Origin: Fulvivirga imtechensis AK7
GTDB lineage: Bacteria; Bacteroidota; Bacteroidia; Cytophagales; Cyclobacteriaceae
Direction: 5' to 3'
NCBI RefSeq assembly: GCF_000331535.1
Contig: NZ_AMZN01000015.1
Location: forward strand, 124,001-188,000
Length of the DNA: 64,000 bases
This document shows, piece by piece, positions 34,238 through 43,702 of the stretch. The notes below the pieces were generated by a model. It was not told where the DNA came from. It ran no database searches and worked only from the letters and a program-made list of their open reading frames with translations. Position 1 is the first letter of the stretch. Each line of letters begins with the position of its first letter. The translations under genes were made by a program, and so were the position numbers.

Positions 34238-36235
34238 CTACTCCTCTAACTTATCCCGATAGATCTCAAATTCCACCCTGCGGTTTAACCGTTTGTCCGC
34301 TTCTGTCACTTCTTTTACAATGGGTTTAGAGCTTCCGAAACCTTGGGCAGTAATGCGGAAATCTTCAACCCCTCCAAAAAACACCAGGTATTCTTTGATA
34401 ATATCTGCACGATCCTGTGATAGCTTTAAATTGAAATCTTCGCGACCGGCAGAGTCAGTATGTCCGGAGATGCGCAGCTTAAAGCCTGGGTTATCCAATA
34501 GAAAATCCGCCATTTTATCCAGGTCTCCGTACATTGGAGAAGTTAAGGCAGCTTTCCCTTCTTCGAATTCGAGGGATTCAAATTTCAGTTTACTGGAGAT
34601 AGGCGAAGTTTGCTTATGAAGCTGCATCTCACCATCCAGGTAAAATAATTCTTCAATTCTGAAGAATTCCTCCCCTTGTATGATCAGCAGGTAATTATTG
34701 TTGTTGATCAGATCAAATTCAAAAGACCCGTCAGGGCGGAGAAATTTTGGCGCCACCTCTATACCATTATCAAGATCAATAATAGACACGATACCCTTAA
34801 ATGGCTCTCCATTTTCTTCATTGGTCAGTGAGCCTCCTACTTTGGTGGTGGCTCCGGGTTGAGCCTCCATGGGCACAGGAAAAGAATATAGATCCAGGTT
34901 GCTCATATTGTTTTCCACAGACCGTGAGTAATAAAGATTTTCTGATCGTGAGTCTATCGTAAAATAAAACTCACTACCCGGGCCGTTTACCAAAGGGCCT
35001 ATATTTTTGGGCTCGGCCCAATTGCCATTGTCTTTATATGATTTATAAATATCAAATTCTCCAAAGTTCAGGCTTTGCCCATTGGAACTAAAATATAACA
35101 CATTAAATACATGATGATAGAAGGGGCTTACTTCGGAATTTCTTGTATTAATGATCGGCCCCATATTTACAGCTTTAGTCCAATTGCCGTCTTTATCTCT
35201 GGTGGTATAGTAAATATCGGAGAGCCCGAATCCACCAATTCTGTCAGAAGCAAAGTAGAGCGTGTCTTCAGAGTGGGATAGCGAAGGGTGCGAATCCCAT
35301 GCAATGCTATTTACATTGACTCCCAGATTTTTCACTTTTCCCCAGGTACTGTCGGCCCCCAGAGTGGCCGTAAATATATCACAATCACCATATGAGTCAG
35401 GGGAGTTGCATCGGGCGAAAAAAAGTGTTTTGCCGTCTCTGCTCAGCGAGGCTGAGCCTTCATTGTATTGTGTGTTGAGCTCTTTAAATTCTTTTGCCTG
35501 TCCCCAATTTCCGTGAGAGAGCTGCGTATAAAACAGATCTTCATCATGCACGGGATCGATCCCTCTGTGATGAGAATTTCTTTTAGAGGTGAAGATCAGG
35601 GTTTTATCTGATGAGCTTAATGTAGGCCCATAATCTGACAGGTCGGAGTTTACAAGCTGCCCCATGTTCAAAAGCACACTTCTCGGAGGCCTCAAGGTAT
35701 CTACCTCCTTACGATAATCTACAAGCTCATAATAATATTCTAATGGAACATAGTAGTCTTTATCATTCGTGGTAAGCGAATCGTAATAAAGCTCTATACT
35801 TCTGATGTCGATATCCTCGCGGTGATGCTTGAGTACCAATTTATATAGCAGCTTAGCCTCATCATAATTACCATATATCTCCGTCAGCTTGGCCAGCCTC
35901 CATATCCAATGGGTGTCACGATAGAAGTTGACAACTCCGAAGTTTTTCACATAAGAGCGTAATAAAGGATATAACGAGATCCATCCCTTTTCTTCTTCGA
36001 GCTTTCTGATCTGCTTTAATTTGCTTTCATTATAGTAATAAGGGACCTTGTTGACATTTGGGAAATTAAAAAGATCAGAACGACTATAGGTGGATATAGT
36101 GTCGTTTACTCTTAGTACACCACTGGATTTTAATGTTTTTTTCTTTTGGCTATATGCCTCATGTGCCAGCAATGAGCAAAGCAAAATGCAAAATATCCAT
36201 TTAATCGTTGTCTTCAAGGCCCCTGCTAATTTCAT
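34238..36235 (-). CDS. OmpA-family protein with TPR and PD40/WD40-like repeats (PorE-like layout)
   Basis: A protein of about 665 residues; Met at 36235 gives a good signal peptide (TTIKWIFCILLCSLLAHEAYSQ), so it is preferred over the upstream ATG at 36286. The order is a helical TPR-like part (WRLAKLTEIYGNYDEAKLLYKLVL), a PD40 propeller with repeated 'G-DIY' blades (DKTLIFTSKR, DTLYFASDRIGGFGLSDIYY), a carboxypeptidase-regulatory-like domain, and an OmpA peptidoglycan-binding domain in the last 110 residues (ISGHTDSAGREDFNLKLSQDRA). This is the layout of the type IX secretion protein PorE, but many Bacteroidota OmpA proteins share it. Confidence 0.82.
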   Translation of the reverse strand: MKLAGALKTTIKWIFCILLCSLLAHEAYSQKKKTLKSSGVLRVNDTISTYSRSDLFNFPNVNKVPYYYNESKLKQIRKLEEEKGWISLYPLLRSYVKNFGVVNFYRDTHWIWRLAKLTEIYGNYDEAKLLYKLVLKHHREDIDIRSIELYYDSLTTNDKDYYVPLEYYYELVDYRKEVDTLRPPRSVLLNMGQLVNSDLSDYGPTLSSSDKTLIFTSKRNSHHRGIDPVHDEDLFYTQLSHGNWGQAKEFKELNTQYNEGSASLSRDGKTLFFARCNSPDSYGDCDIFTATLGADSTWGKVKNLGVNVNSIAWDSHPSLSHSEDTLYFASDRIGGFGLSDIYYTTRDKDGNWTKAVNMGPIINTRNSEVSPFYHHVFNVLYFSSNGQSLNFGEFDIYKSYKDNGNWAEPKNIGPLVNGPGSEFYFTIDSRSENLYYSRSVENNMSNLDLYSFPVPMEAQPGATTKVGGSLTNEENGEPFKGIVSIIDLDNGIEVAPKFLRPDGSFEFDLINNNNYLLIIQGEEFFRIEELFYLDGEMQLHKQTSPISSKLKFESLEFEEGKAALTSPMYGDLDKMADFLLDNPGFKLRISGHTDSAGREDFNLKLSQDRADIIKEYLVFFGGVEDFRITAQGFGSSKPIVKEVTEADKRLNRRVEFEIYRDKLEE

Positions 36236-36409
36236 TACTGCTAATTTGCACGTAATAAATATGTTATAAAAATGCATTTTTTTCAAGAAGTGGTCAAAAA
36301 AGAGTTTGGCACACCTATTGACAATTTATAATAGTTAAAGAAAAATACCGATTACTACATAAAATATGTCATATTGGCATATTATACGGACTATTAAGGA
36401 AACTCAACT

Positions 36410-38872
36410 ATGTTCAATAACTTCTTTTTTTCTGACCTGGTACAGGATGATTCAGATGAGCTTATACAACTTATTAATCCTGAGGAAGATACCGGTGTAC
36501 AGGATGACGATTTACCCGATGATATTTCAATTTTACCTATAAAAAACACCGTGCTTTTTCCCGGGGTGGTGATACCTATTACTGTGGGAAGGCAAAAATC
36601 TATAAAGCTGGTAAAGAAGGCTTATTCTGGCGACAGATTTATCGGAGTAATAGCCCAGAAAAATGTAAAGATTGAAGATCCCACGAAGGATGATATCTAT
36701 AAAGTAGGAACTATTGCCCGCATCATAAAAATGCTGGTGCTTCCTGATGGAAATACCACTATAATCATTCAGGGCAAAAGCAGGTTCGAAATAGAGCAGA
36801 TATTAAATGAAGAGCCCTATATCACCGCCAAAGTGAAGTTGCTAAAGAGTGATTTTCCCGTTGACAATAAGAAAGAGATTAAGGCAATTACACAATCACT
36901 TAAGGATTCCGCATCCAAAATTTTGAAGCTAAATCCCGAGATCCCTCAGGAGGCTCAGATGGCGCTTGATAATATTCATGACCTTGGCTTCCTTACACAT
37001 TTCCTGTCGTCTAACCTCAATGCAGAAGTGGCCGACAAGCAGAAGCTTCTGGAGATTAACGATGGCATGAAGAGAGCTACGCTGTTGCTTGAGTATATGC
37101 TTAAGGAGGTGCAACTTCTGGAGCTAAAGCACGATATACAGCGAAAAGTACATACTGATATTGACCAGCAGCAGCGGGATTATTACCTGAGGCAGCAGAT
37201 CAAGGTGATGCAGGACGAACTGGGTTTTGATGGCCCGGACCAGGAGGTAGAAGCGCTGCGTGCAAAAGGCAATAAGAAAAAGTGGGGAAAGGAGGTTCAT
37301 AAACACTTCAACAAGGAGTTGGATAAGATCCTGCGTATGAATCCGGCAGCAGCGGAATATCCTGTAGCCATGAATTACGTAGAGCTGCTTTTGGAGCTAC
37401 CATGGAATGAGTACACCCAGGATAATTTTGATCTGAAAAGGGCGCGGAAGATCCTGGATAAGGATCATTTTGGCATGGAGAAGGTGAAGGAAAGGATAAT
37501 AGAATACCTGGCCGTGCTGAAGCTAAAGCAAGATATGAAAGGCCCCATTCTCTGTTTGTATGGCCCTCCGGGGGTAGGTAAGACTTCTTTAGGTCGCTCC
37601 ATTGCCAAGGCATTGAAACGAAAATATGTCAGAATGTCACTGGGGGGTGTGCATGATGAAGCCGAGATCAGGGGGCATAGAAAAACGTATGTAGGAGCCC
37701 TGCCGGGAAAGGTTGTTCAGAATATAAAAAAGGCAAAATCTTCTAATCCGGTGTTTATCCTCGATGAAATTGATAAAGTAAGCTCCGACTTCAGGGGTGA
37801 TCCTGCCTCCGCCCTACTGGAAGTACTGGACCCCGAGCAGAATAATGCTTTTGCAGATAACTACCTGGAACTGGAGTATGACCTCTCCAAGGTGCTGTTT
37901 ATAGCCACTGCCAATTCTCTTGAAACGATCCATCCAGCACTAAGAGATCGCATGGAGATCATAGAGATAACCGGATATACGCAGGAGGAAAAGGTGGAGA
38001 TAGCAAAAAGACACCTGATACCCAAGCAAAAGAAGGAGCATGGACTGAAGACTGCTGATGTCTCCTTTCATAAAAGGGCCATAGAAAAGCTAATTGATGG
38101 CTACACACGTGAGTCTGGTGTTAGAAATCTGGAAAGAAAAGTCGGGTCGGTAGTACGTCATATTGCCAAATTCATCGCTATGGATGAGGAATATAGTAAA
38201 ACGGTGACTTCTGATGAAGTGATAAAGATCCTGGGATCAGAGGTTTATGACAAGGAGCTTTATCAGGGCAACGAGATAGCCGGTGTGGTTACCGGCCTGG
38301 CATGGACGCAGGTTGGTGGCGAGATACTCTTTATCGAATCCAGCCTGAGCAAAGGGAAAGGAAAATTAACCCTTTCAGGCCAGTTGGGTGATGTAATGAA
38401 AGAATCGGCCATGGCAGCCATCTCTTATTTGAGGGCAAATGCAGAAACTTTAGGTATAGATCATCGTGCTTTCGATCAATATGATCTGCATGTGCATGTA
38501 CCTGCGGGAGCCGTACCCAAGGACGGGCCGTCAGCCGGTATTACCATGTTTACATCACTGGCTTCTATTTACACCCAGAGGATGGTGAAAGAAAAGATAG
38601 CCATGACGGGTGAGATCACACTCCGGGGTAAAGTATTGCCTGTGGGAGGGATAAAAGAGAAAATATTGGCAGCGAAGCGCGCTGGCATTTCAGAGATCAT
38701 CCTCTCCGAACGAAATAAGCGAGACATAAATGAAATAGATGACAGGTATATCAAGGGGCTAAAGATCCACTACGTGGAGAACGTAGATGAGGTATTGGCG
38801 CTGGCCCTGCTCAAAGAAAAAGTGAAGCGTCCGATGCAATTTACTTTTGCAGACCCAGTTAATAAGGAGTAA
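36410..38872 (+). CDS. lon: ATP-dependent protease Lon
   Basis: An 820-residue Lon protease, full length. The N-terminal substrate domain (ISILPIKNTVLFPGVVIPIT) is followed by the AAA+ domain with Walker A GPPGVGKTS near residue 384 and Walker B VFILDEIDKV. The C-terminal protease domain has the catalytic Ser in PKDGPSAGI (about 707) and Lys in VGGIKEKILAAKRAG (about 749). It degrades misfolded and regulatory proteins in the cytosol. It reads away from the OmpA-like gene and is followed after 27 bases by porQ and then hslU, so a stress-related transcript is plausible. Confidence 0.98.
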   Translation: MFNNFFFSDLVQDDSDELIQLINPEEDTGVQDDDLPDDISILPIKNTVLFPGVVIPITVGRQKSIKLVKKAYSGDRFIGVIAQKNVKIEDPTKDDIYKVGTIARIIKMLVLPDGNTTIIIQGKSRFEIEQILNEEPYITAKVKLLKSDFPVDNKKEIKAITQSLKDSASKILKLNPEIPQEAQMALDNIHDLGFLTHFLSSNLNAEVADKQKLLEINDGMKRATLLLEYMLKEVQLLELKHDIQRKVHTDIDQQQRDYYLRQQIKVMQDELGFDGPDQEVEALRAKGNKKKWGKEVHKHFNKELDKILRMNPAAAEYPVAMNYVELLLELPWNEYTQDNFDLKRARKILDKDHFGMEKVKERIIEYLAVLKLKQDMKGPILCLYGPPGVGKTSLGRSIAKALKRKYVRMSLGGVHDEAEIRGHRKTYVGALPGKVVQNIKKAKSSNPVFILDEIDKVSSDFRGDPASALLEVLDPEQNNAFADNYLELEYDLSKVLFIATANSLETIHPALRDRMEIIEITGYTQEEKVEIAKRHLIPKQKKEHGLKTADVSFHKRAIEKLIDGYTRESGVRNLERKVGSVVRHIAKFIAMDEEYSKTVTSDEVIKILGSEVYDKELYQGNEIAGVVTGLAWTQVGGEILFIESSLSKGKGKLTLSGQLGDVMKESAMAAISYLRANAETLGIDHRAFDQYDLHVHVPAGAVPKDGPSAGITMFTSLASIYTQRMVKEKIAMTGEITLRGKVLPVGGIKEKILAAKRAGISEIILSERNKRDINEIDDRYIKGLKIHYVENVDEVLALALLKEKVKRPMQFTFADPVNKE

Positions 38873-38899
38873 ATTTATCGTCTGCATTAGGATTGTTGC

Positions 38900-39919
38900 A
38901 TGTTAAAAAAAATTATCACTTTCATTTTTTTTTCTATGGTAAACCCCATGGTGTATGGCCAGTCGGACGGGCAACGTTCTTTTGAGTTTATGAATATTCC
39001 TTCATCGGCCAAGCTGATGGGGCTGGGTGGGGTAAACATTTCGCAGGCTAACGAGGATTTGAACCTGGCATACAGCAATCCCGCATTAACATCGGATACA
39101 CTTTCCGGGATGGTGTCATTTAACTACCTCTCCTATTTTGCAAATGTCGGTGTGGCTTCATTTATTTACCAGCATAGCCTTGGGAAGTATGGGCCGTGGC
39201 ACATTGGGGTTCATCATGTCGATTATGGTGAAATTGATGGCTATGATGATACAGGGGGCGATTTAGGAGAGTTCCAGGCAGGTGAAACGGTGGTATTTCT
39301 CGGTAAGAGTCATCAGGTGAGGCATTTTACCGTAGGCGCTAATTTGAAATTTGCATATTCTGGTATTGCCGGATATTCATCAAGCGCCCTGCTTATGGAT
39401 CTTGGGGGTATTTTCCAGCATCCGAACATTAACTTTTCGGCAGGGTTGGCAATTAAAAATTTGGGAGTGATTTTAAGTGATTATTCGGAAACCAGTGATA
39501 GCAGTCTCCCCTTTGATGTACAGGTTGGCATGACTTTTAAACCGGAGCATATGCCCTTCAGGTTTTCTTTTACTGGTCATCACCTGCACCAGGGTGATAT
39601 CTCCTACTATGATGCTGGTCAGTCTTCCGGGCAGGAGGAGCCAGGCAAATTTGATAAAATATTCAGACATATTGTTGTTGGGGCAGAGCTACTTCTGACA
39701 AAGAATGTAAATTTGAGATTTGGGTATAACCATTTGGTACGGCAAGAGTTAAAGTTAGAGGAGGCCGCCGGGGGAGCAGGTTTTTCCTATGGTCTTATGT
39801 TTAGGGTCAAGGCTTTCGAATTTGCTTACAGTCGTGGGGGATACCACGTGGCCGGAGGGGCGCATAGCTTTACCCTTACAGCCAATACAAACATGTTTTT
39901 TAGAAAAGGAAAAGTATAG
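38900..39919 (+). CDS. porQ: Type IX secretion system protein PorQ
   Basis: A 339-residue outer-membrane beta-barrel with a signal peptide ending VYGQ. The start of the mature part (FEFMNIPSSAKLMGLGGVNISQANEDLNLAYSNPALTSD) is the PorQ/PorV-type N-terminus, and the whole length fits PorQ. In type IX secretion PorQ belongs to the attachment complex with PorU, PorV and PorZ, which cleaves the C-terminal signal of exported proteins and anchors them to the surface. It lies between lon and hslU with gaps of 27 and 3 bases. Confidence 0.85.
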   Translation: MLKKIITFIFFSMVNPMVYGQSDGQRSFEFMNIPSSAKLMGLGGVNISQANEDLNLAYSNPALTSDTLSGMVSFNYLSYFANVGVASFIYQHSLGKYGPWHIGVHHVDYGEIDGYDDTGGDLGEFQAGETVVFLGKSHQVRHFTVGANLKFAYSGIAGYSSSALLMDLGGIFQHPNINFSAGLAIKNLGVILSDYSETSDSSLPFDVQVGMTFKPEHMPFRFSFTGHHLHQGDISYYDAGQSSGQEEPGKFDKIFRHIVVGAELLLTKNVNLRFGYNHLVRQELKLEEAAGGAGFSYGLMFRVKAFEFAYSRGGYHVAGGAHSFTLTANTNMFFRKGKV

Positions 39920-39922
39920 ATC

Positions 39923-41335
39923 ATGATAAATCAGGAAAAGTATTTAACACCTAAGGAAATAGTAGCAGAGCTGGATAAGTATATTATTGGCCAAAAAGAC
40001 GCCAAGCGTAATGTGGCTATTGCTTTGCGAAATAGGTGGAGGCGCATGAATGTGAAAACGGAGATGCAAGGTGAGATTGTTCCGAATAACATATTGATGA
40101 TAGGGGCTACAGGTGTAGGAAAAACAGAGATTGCCAGAAGACTGGCTAAAATATCCAATGCTCCCTTTACTAAAGTGGAAGCGTCAAAATTTACAGAAGT
40201 AGGATATGTAGGCCGCGATGTTGAAAGCATGGTCCGCGACCTGGTAGAGCAGTCGGTTAACCTGGTGAAATCCGAAAAGAAGGAAGAGGTGAAATTGAAA
40301 GCCGAACAGGTGGTGGAAGATATTATTCTTGATGCCCTGATCCCGCCTTTAAAAGGTAACGGTGCAGGATACAAGAATCCGGCTTCTACGGAAACTGTAA
40401 CCGGGGAATTGCCACAGACAGAGCAGGAGCTCAACGAGAGAACACGTGAGCGCTTCCGTGAAAAGATCCGCAATGGTGAAATGGAAGATAGAAAAATAGA
40501 GATCAATGTACAGAAGCCCGTAAATGCCGGAGTGGGGATGATTGGTGGAGGAATGATGGACGAATCCTCTATGATCAACTTGCAGGAGATGATCAGTGGC
40601 ATGATGCCGAAAAAGAATAAAAAACGAAAGGTCACTATCGGGGAAGCCAGAAAGATATTGATAGAAGAAGAATCAGCCAAGCTGATAGATATGGATGAGG
40701 TGAAAGAACTGGCCATTAGGAAAGCTGAGAACACCGGTATCATATTCATAGATGAAATAGATAAAATTGCCGGTGGAGCTTCGCGTAAAGGAGGAGGCGG
40801 AGGTCCTGATGTGAGCCGTGAAGGTGTACAGCGTGACTTGTTGCCTGTAGTAGAGGGAAGTACCGTCAACACCAAATACGGACTGATAAGAACGGATCAT
40901 ATATTATTTATCGCTGCGGGAGCATTTCATATTGCGAAGCCCTCCGATCTCATTCCTGAGTTGCAGGGAAGGTTTCCGATCAGGGTAGAGCTTGATAACC
41001 TCACCAAGGAAGACTTCTACCATATACTTAAAGAACCGAAGAATGCACTGACAAAGCAGTATGAGTCGTTACTTGAAGCTGAAGAGGTGGAATTGAAGTT
41101 CCAGGAAGATGCTATGGAGGAGATTGCCGAAACAGCTTTTCATATCAACTCTGAGGTAGAGAATATAGGAGCGAGAAGACTACACACGGTAATGAGCCAG
41201 TTGCTCAATGAGTTTCTATTTGATGTGCCGGATAAGATAGGCCCCAATGCCAAAATCGTTGTCACTCGTGAAATGGTGAAAGAGAAGCTTTCAAGCCTGG
41301 TTAAGAACAAAGACCTCAGTGAGTTTATACTTTAA
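39923..41335 (+). CDS. hslU: ATP-dependent protease ATPase subunit HslU
   Basis: A 470-residue AAA+ unfoldase of the HslUV protease. The N-terminus [34 protein letters not shown] is the HslU signature. Walker [10 protein letters not shown] is at 61-69, the variable I-domain covers about 110-240, and Walker [13 protein letters not shown] follows. The C-terminus ends in LSEFIL, the tail that docks into HslV. No hslV is encoded within the window, so the peptidase partner must be elsewhere. It starts 3 bases after porQ. Confidence 0.96.
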   Translation: MINQEKYLTPKEIVAELDKYIIGQKDAKRNVAIALRNRWRRMNVKTEMQGEIVPNNILMIGATGVGKTEIARRLAKISNAPFTKVEASKFTEVGYVGRDVESMVRDLVEQSVNLVKSEKKEEVKLKAEQVVEDIILDALIPPLKGNGAGYKNPASTETVTGELPQTEQELNERTRERFREKIRNGEMEDRKIEINVQKPVNAGVGMIGGGMMDESSMINLQEMISGMMPKKNKKRKVTIGEARKILIEEESAKLIDMDEVKELAIRKAENTGIIFIDEIDKIAGGASRKGGGGGPDVSREGVQRDLLPVVEGSTVNTKYGLIRTDHILFIAAGAFHIAKPSDLIPELQGRFPIRVELDNLTKEDFYHILKEPKNALTKQYESLLEAEEVELKFQEDAMEEIAETAFHINSEVENIGARRLHTVMSQLLNEFLFDVPDKIGPNAKIVVTREMVKEKLSSLVKNKDLSEFIL

Positions 41336-41342
41336 TTCTAAG

Positions 41343-41494
41343 TAGTGTCTGTAAGAAAACCCACAACTTATCGTCATTGCGAACGAAGTGCGGCAATCCC
41401 CTCATCTTTGGTTAAGAGGGGATCGCTTCGATTCCTTCCCGTGTCGGAGCTCGGGACAGGCGCGATGACGGCAAAAGTTTTCTTACAGACACTA
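41343..41494. mobile_element. MITE-like element, copy B (perfect 18-bp terminal repeats)
   Basis: 152 bp with perfect terminal inverted repeats TAGTGTCTGTAAGAAAAC (41343-41360) and GTTTTCTTACAGACACTA (41477-41494). The inside differs from copies A, C and D: it carries a nested inverted repeat CGTCATTGCG / CGCGATGACG with 'cggcaatcccctc' and 'gaggggatcgcttcg'. It sits just after hslU and reaches into the start region of the next gene. No transposase and no clear target duplication are seen. Confidence 0.78.
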
Positions 41495-42520
41495 TGTAAT
41501 TTGAAACGCGCTGTTTTTTTAACTGTAGTTTTTAGACTTGTGTTTGTTTCTTTTAGCTTACCGGCCCAAACTGATCATGAGGAGGCCGGCAGGTCTAAAT
41601 ATATTCAACAGTTCCCGGACAAATTTTATCTTAAACCGATTCTGACAGTACGTAATCTGGACCTGAAAATCCGGGACCGTGATGGGAGCACCCAGACTGT
41701 AATCTACGAACCTACCACCAATACTTATTTAGGCTTGGGGTTTTATATGTTTAAGCTCAGTGTGGAACTGTCGTTGCGACTGCCGGTTGATGATAAAGAC
41801 ATAGAACGGTATGGTGAGACCAGTGCGTTTGATTTTCAGAGCAACATTTATAGTAAGCGATGGGGAGCAGACATTGCGTACCAGGATTACGAAGGGTTTT
41901 ATGTGAGAAATCCTGATGATCTGTTTCCCTCCTGGAATAAGGACGGCCCCTTTCCCCAGCGCTCGGACCTGGAGGCGCGGAACTTTCAGCTTAATGGCTT
42001 CTATATTTTCAATCACGAGAAATTTTCTTACCGATCTTCCTTTATTCAGGCGGACAAACAGTTGAAGAGCGCAGGCTCTTTTTTGCTGGGAACTACACTG
42101 GGCATATTTAAATTTGAGGCAGATTCAGCTCTGGTGCCCGGCAATACTGATGCCGCACTGGAAGAACAGATAAAGGCAGGACGCTTCGCCATACTGGGGT
42201 TATTGCCAGGGTATACCTATAACTTTATTGTTAAGGATTTCTATCTAAATCTTTCTTTTTCAGCAGGCCCGGCCAATGTATGGACAAAATATAGAACCGA
42301 TGCAGATGTATCTACAGATAGCAAGGTAAGGCCGATTGTAGGAGTACGCGCTGCTTTTGGGTATAACAGTCAGAGGTTCTTTTGCGGATTTAGTATGGTC
42401 AGCCAGTCTATCAGTTATGATGTTGACAAGCTGGATATCAACGGACAAACAGGAAATGCCAAGCTCTTTTTTGGGTATAGGTTTTTAGAGAAGGGGTTTA
42501 TGAAGGAGAGGTTTTTTTGA
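41465..42520 (+). CDS. Outer-membrane protein, DUF4421-like
   Basis: A protein of about 350 residues with a signal peptide (TVVFRLVFVSFSLPAQ) and a beta-rich mature part. FYLKPILTVRNLDLKIRDRDG and YEPTTNTYLGLGFYMFKLSVELSLRLP look like the DUF4421 family of Bacteroidota outer-membrane proteins, recognised from memory. The start is uncertain: ATG 41465 lies inside repeat copy B, while TTG 41501 lies just outside it and gives a neat signal peptide (KRAVFLTV). The frame is also open back to 41345 through the element. Confidence 0.7.
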   Translation: MTAKVFLQTLCNLKRAVFLTVVFRLVFVSFSLPAQTDHEEAGRSKYIQQFPDKFYLKPILTVRNLDLKIRDRDGSTQTVIYEPTTNTYLGLGFYMFKLSVELSLRLPVDDKDIERYGETSAFDFQSNIYSKRWGADIAYQDYEGFYVRNPDDLFPSWNKDGPFPQRSDLEARNFQLNGFYIFNHEKFSYRSSFIQADKQLKSAGSFLLGTTLGIFKFEADSALVPGNTDAALEEQIKAGRFAILGLLPGYTYNFIVKDFYLNLSFSAGPANVWTKYRTDADVSTDSKVRPIVGVRAAFGYNSQRFFCGFSMVSQSISYDVDKLDINGQTGNAKLFFGYRFLEKGFMKERFF

Positions 42521-43470
42521 TTTTTGAGAAAGAGTGATCATTCTTCTCTCAGGCAAAGATGTCTATATATTAACAGTTAAATACTAAACGGCTGCTCTTT
42601 AAAGAATCGGTAAACAAAGTCCATTCATCCAGTCCGGTGATAAGCTATAAAAAATAGCAACCATTTCCCCCTCGCACCAGTTCCCGGACCAGTTCCCATA
42701 GCCGTTAACTTAAGCATCCCGGTAGGGATGCAATATTGGTAGCCCGGGGTGAAGCCCCGGGATAGGATTAGATTTTTTTATGCGCCACATTCAAGCTTGG
42801 GAAGATGAGAAGGCTATTTTGGCGCATCCATGCTTACTAAGGTAAATGCTTCGAACTCATTCCTGCCATGTGTGCCAAGGAAGCCTGTGTTCCATGGTTG
42901 GGCCTTCCTATGGCACACTCAACTTCTCGTTTAAACCCGGGGCTTCACCCCGGGCTACAAAGATTTACCCCCTCTGGGGGCTCGTTATTCTCTTAAGTTA
43001 ACGGCTATGGGACCTGTTCCGGGACCCCTTCGCAAAACGCTTCTTGAGAAGTAGCCCGATAAACCCAGCCAATAAAATGGCGCAGAAAAAATCCCTATTC
43101 TTCGGCTTTACATTGGTTTTGGCGGAGTGTCACTACGGTTAATCCCCCTTCTCTCAGGGGCCCCGGAACGCGTCCGGGGACTAGTGGTTATGTTTTTTTT
43201 TATTGAAGAATTGGTAAACAAAGTCCATTCATCCAGTCCGGTGATAAACCATAAAAATAGCAGCTAATTACCCCCTCGCACCAGTTCCCGGACCAGTTCC
43301 GGGACCCTTCCGCAAAGCACTTCTTGAGAAGTAGCCCGATAAACCCAGCCAATAAAATGGCGCAGAAAAAAATCCCTATTCTTCGGCTTTTCATTGGTTT
43401 TGGTGGAGTGTCACTACGGTTAATCACCCTTCTCCCAGGGGCCCCGTAACAGGTCCGGGGACTGGTAGTT
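42521..43470. repeat. 950-base non-coding region of nested repeats
   Basis: Two direct copies of a unit of about 285 bp (copy 1 from about 42600 to 43202, copy 2 from 43203 to about 43485) share 'ggtaaacaaagtccattcat', 'gagaagtagcccgataaacc' and 'gagtgtcactacggttaatc'. Copy 1 is split by an element of about 317 bp (42695-43011) with perfect 20-bp ends CCCATAGCCGTTAACTTAAG / CTTAAGTTAACGGCTATGGG and flanking near-repeats ACCAGTTCC / ACCTGTTCC. Inside that element lies a perfect 23-bp inverted repeat (42739-42761 and 42936-42958) containing GCCCGGGGTGAAGCCCCGGG. Confidence 0.75.
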
Positions 43471-43698
43471 ATGGTTTTTTTTATAGAAGAATCGGTAAAC
43501 AAGGTCTATTCATTAAAACTCCGCATATCGAAGCGAACGGTTTTTAATTACCTGAAATGGATGAAGAAGCGGGGCGCCCGGATAATTTACTCCAAAGAGA
43601 GTAATAGCTACTTATATGAAAAGGAAGTTGTGTTTGTAATCACTTTTATAAAACCGGAGGTAAAAACACTTATTGATAAATTTAAAGAAAATGAGTAG
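43471..43698 (+). pseudogene. Short helix-turn-helix fragment, probably a remnant
   Basis: A 75-residue frame whose middle (LRISKRTVFNYLKWMKKRGARIIYSKESNSYLY) resembles a helix-turn-helix DNA-binding domain of the kind that discriminates DNA in HTH_11/DeoR-like proteins. The rest of any regulator is missing. Its first bases (gaagaatcggtaaacaaggtctattcat) occur twice more upstream at 42603 and 43206 as parts of the duplicated unit, so the gene end seems to have been copied into repeats. It may be a decayed regulator rather than a functional gene. Confidence 0.4.
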
Positions 43699-43702
43699 CC
43701 GC

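Noticed and set aside
39931-40875. 314-residue minus-strand frame inside hslU
   Set aside because: Very rich in Ser, Thr and Pro, the usual look of an antisense frame over a real AAA+ gene; no homology marks.
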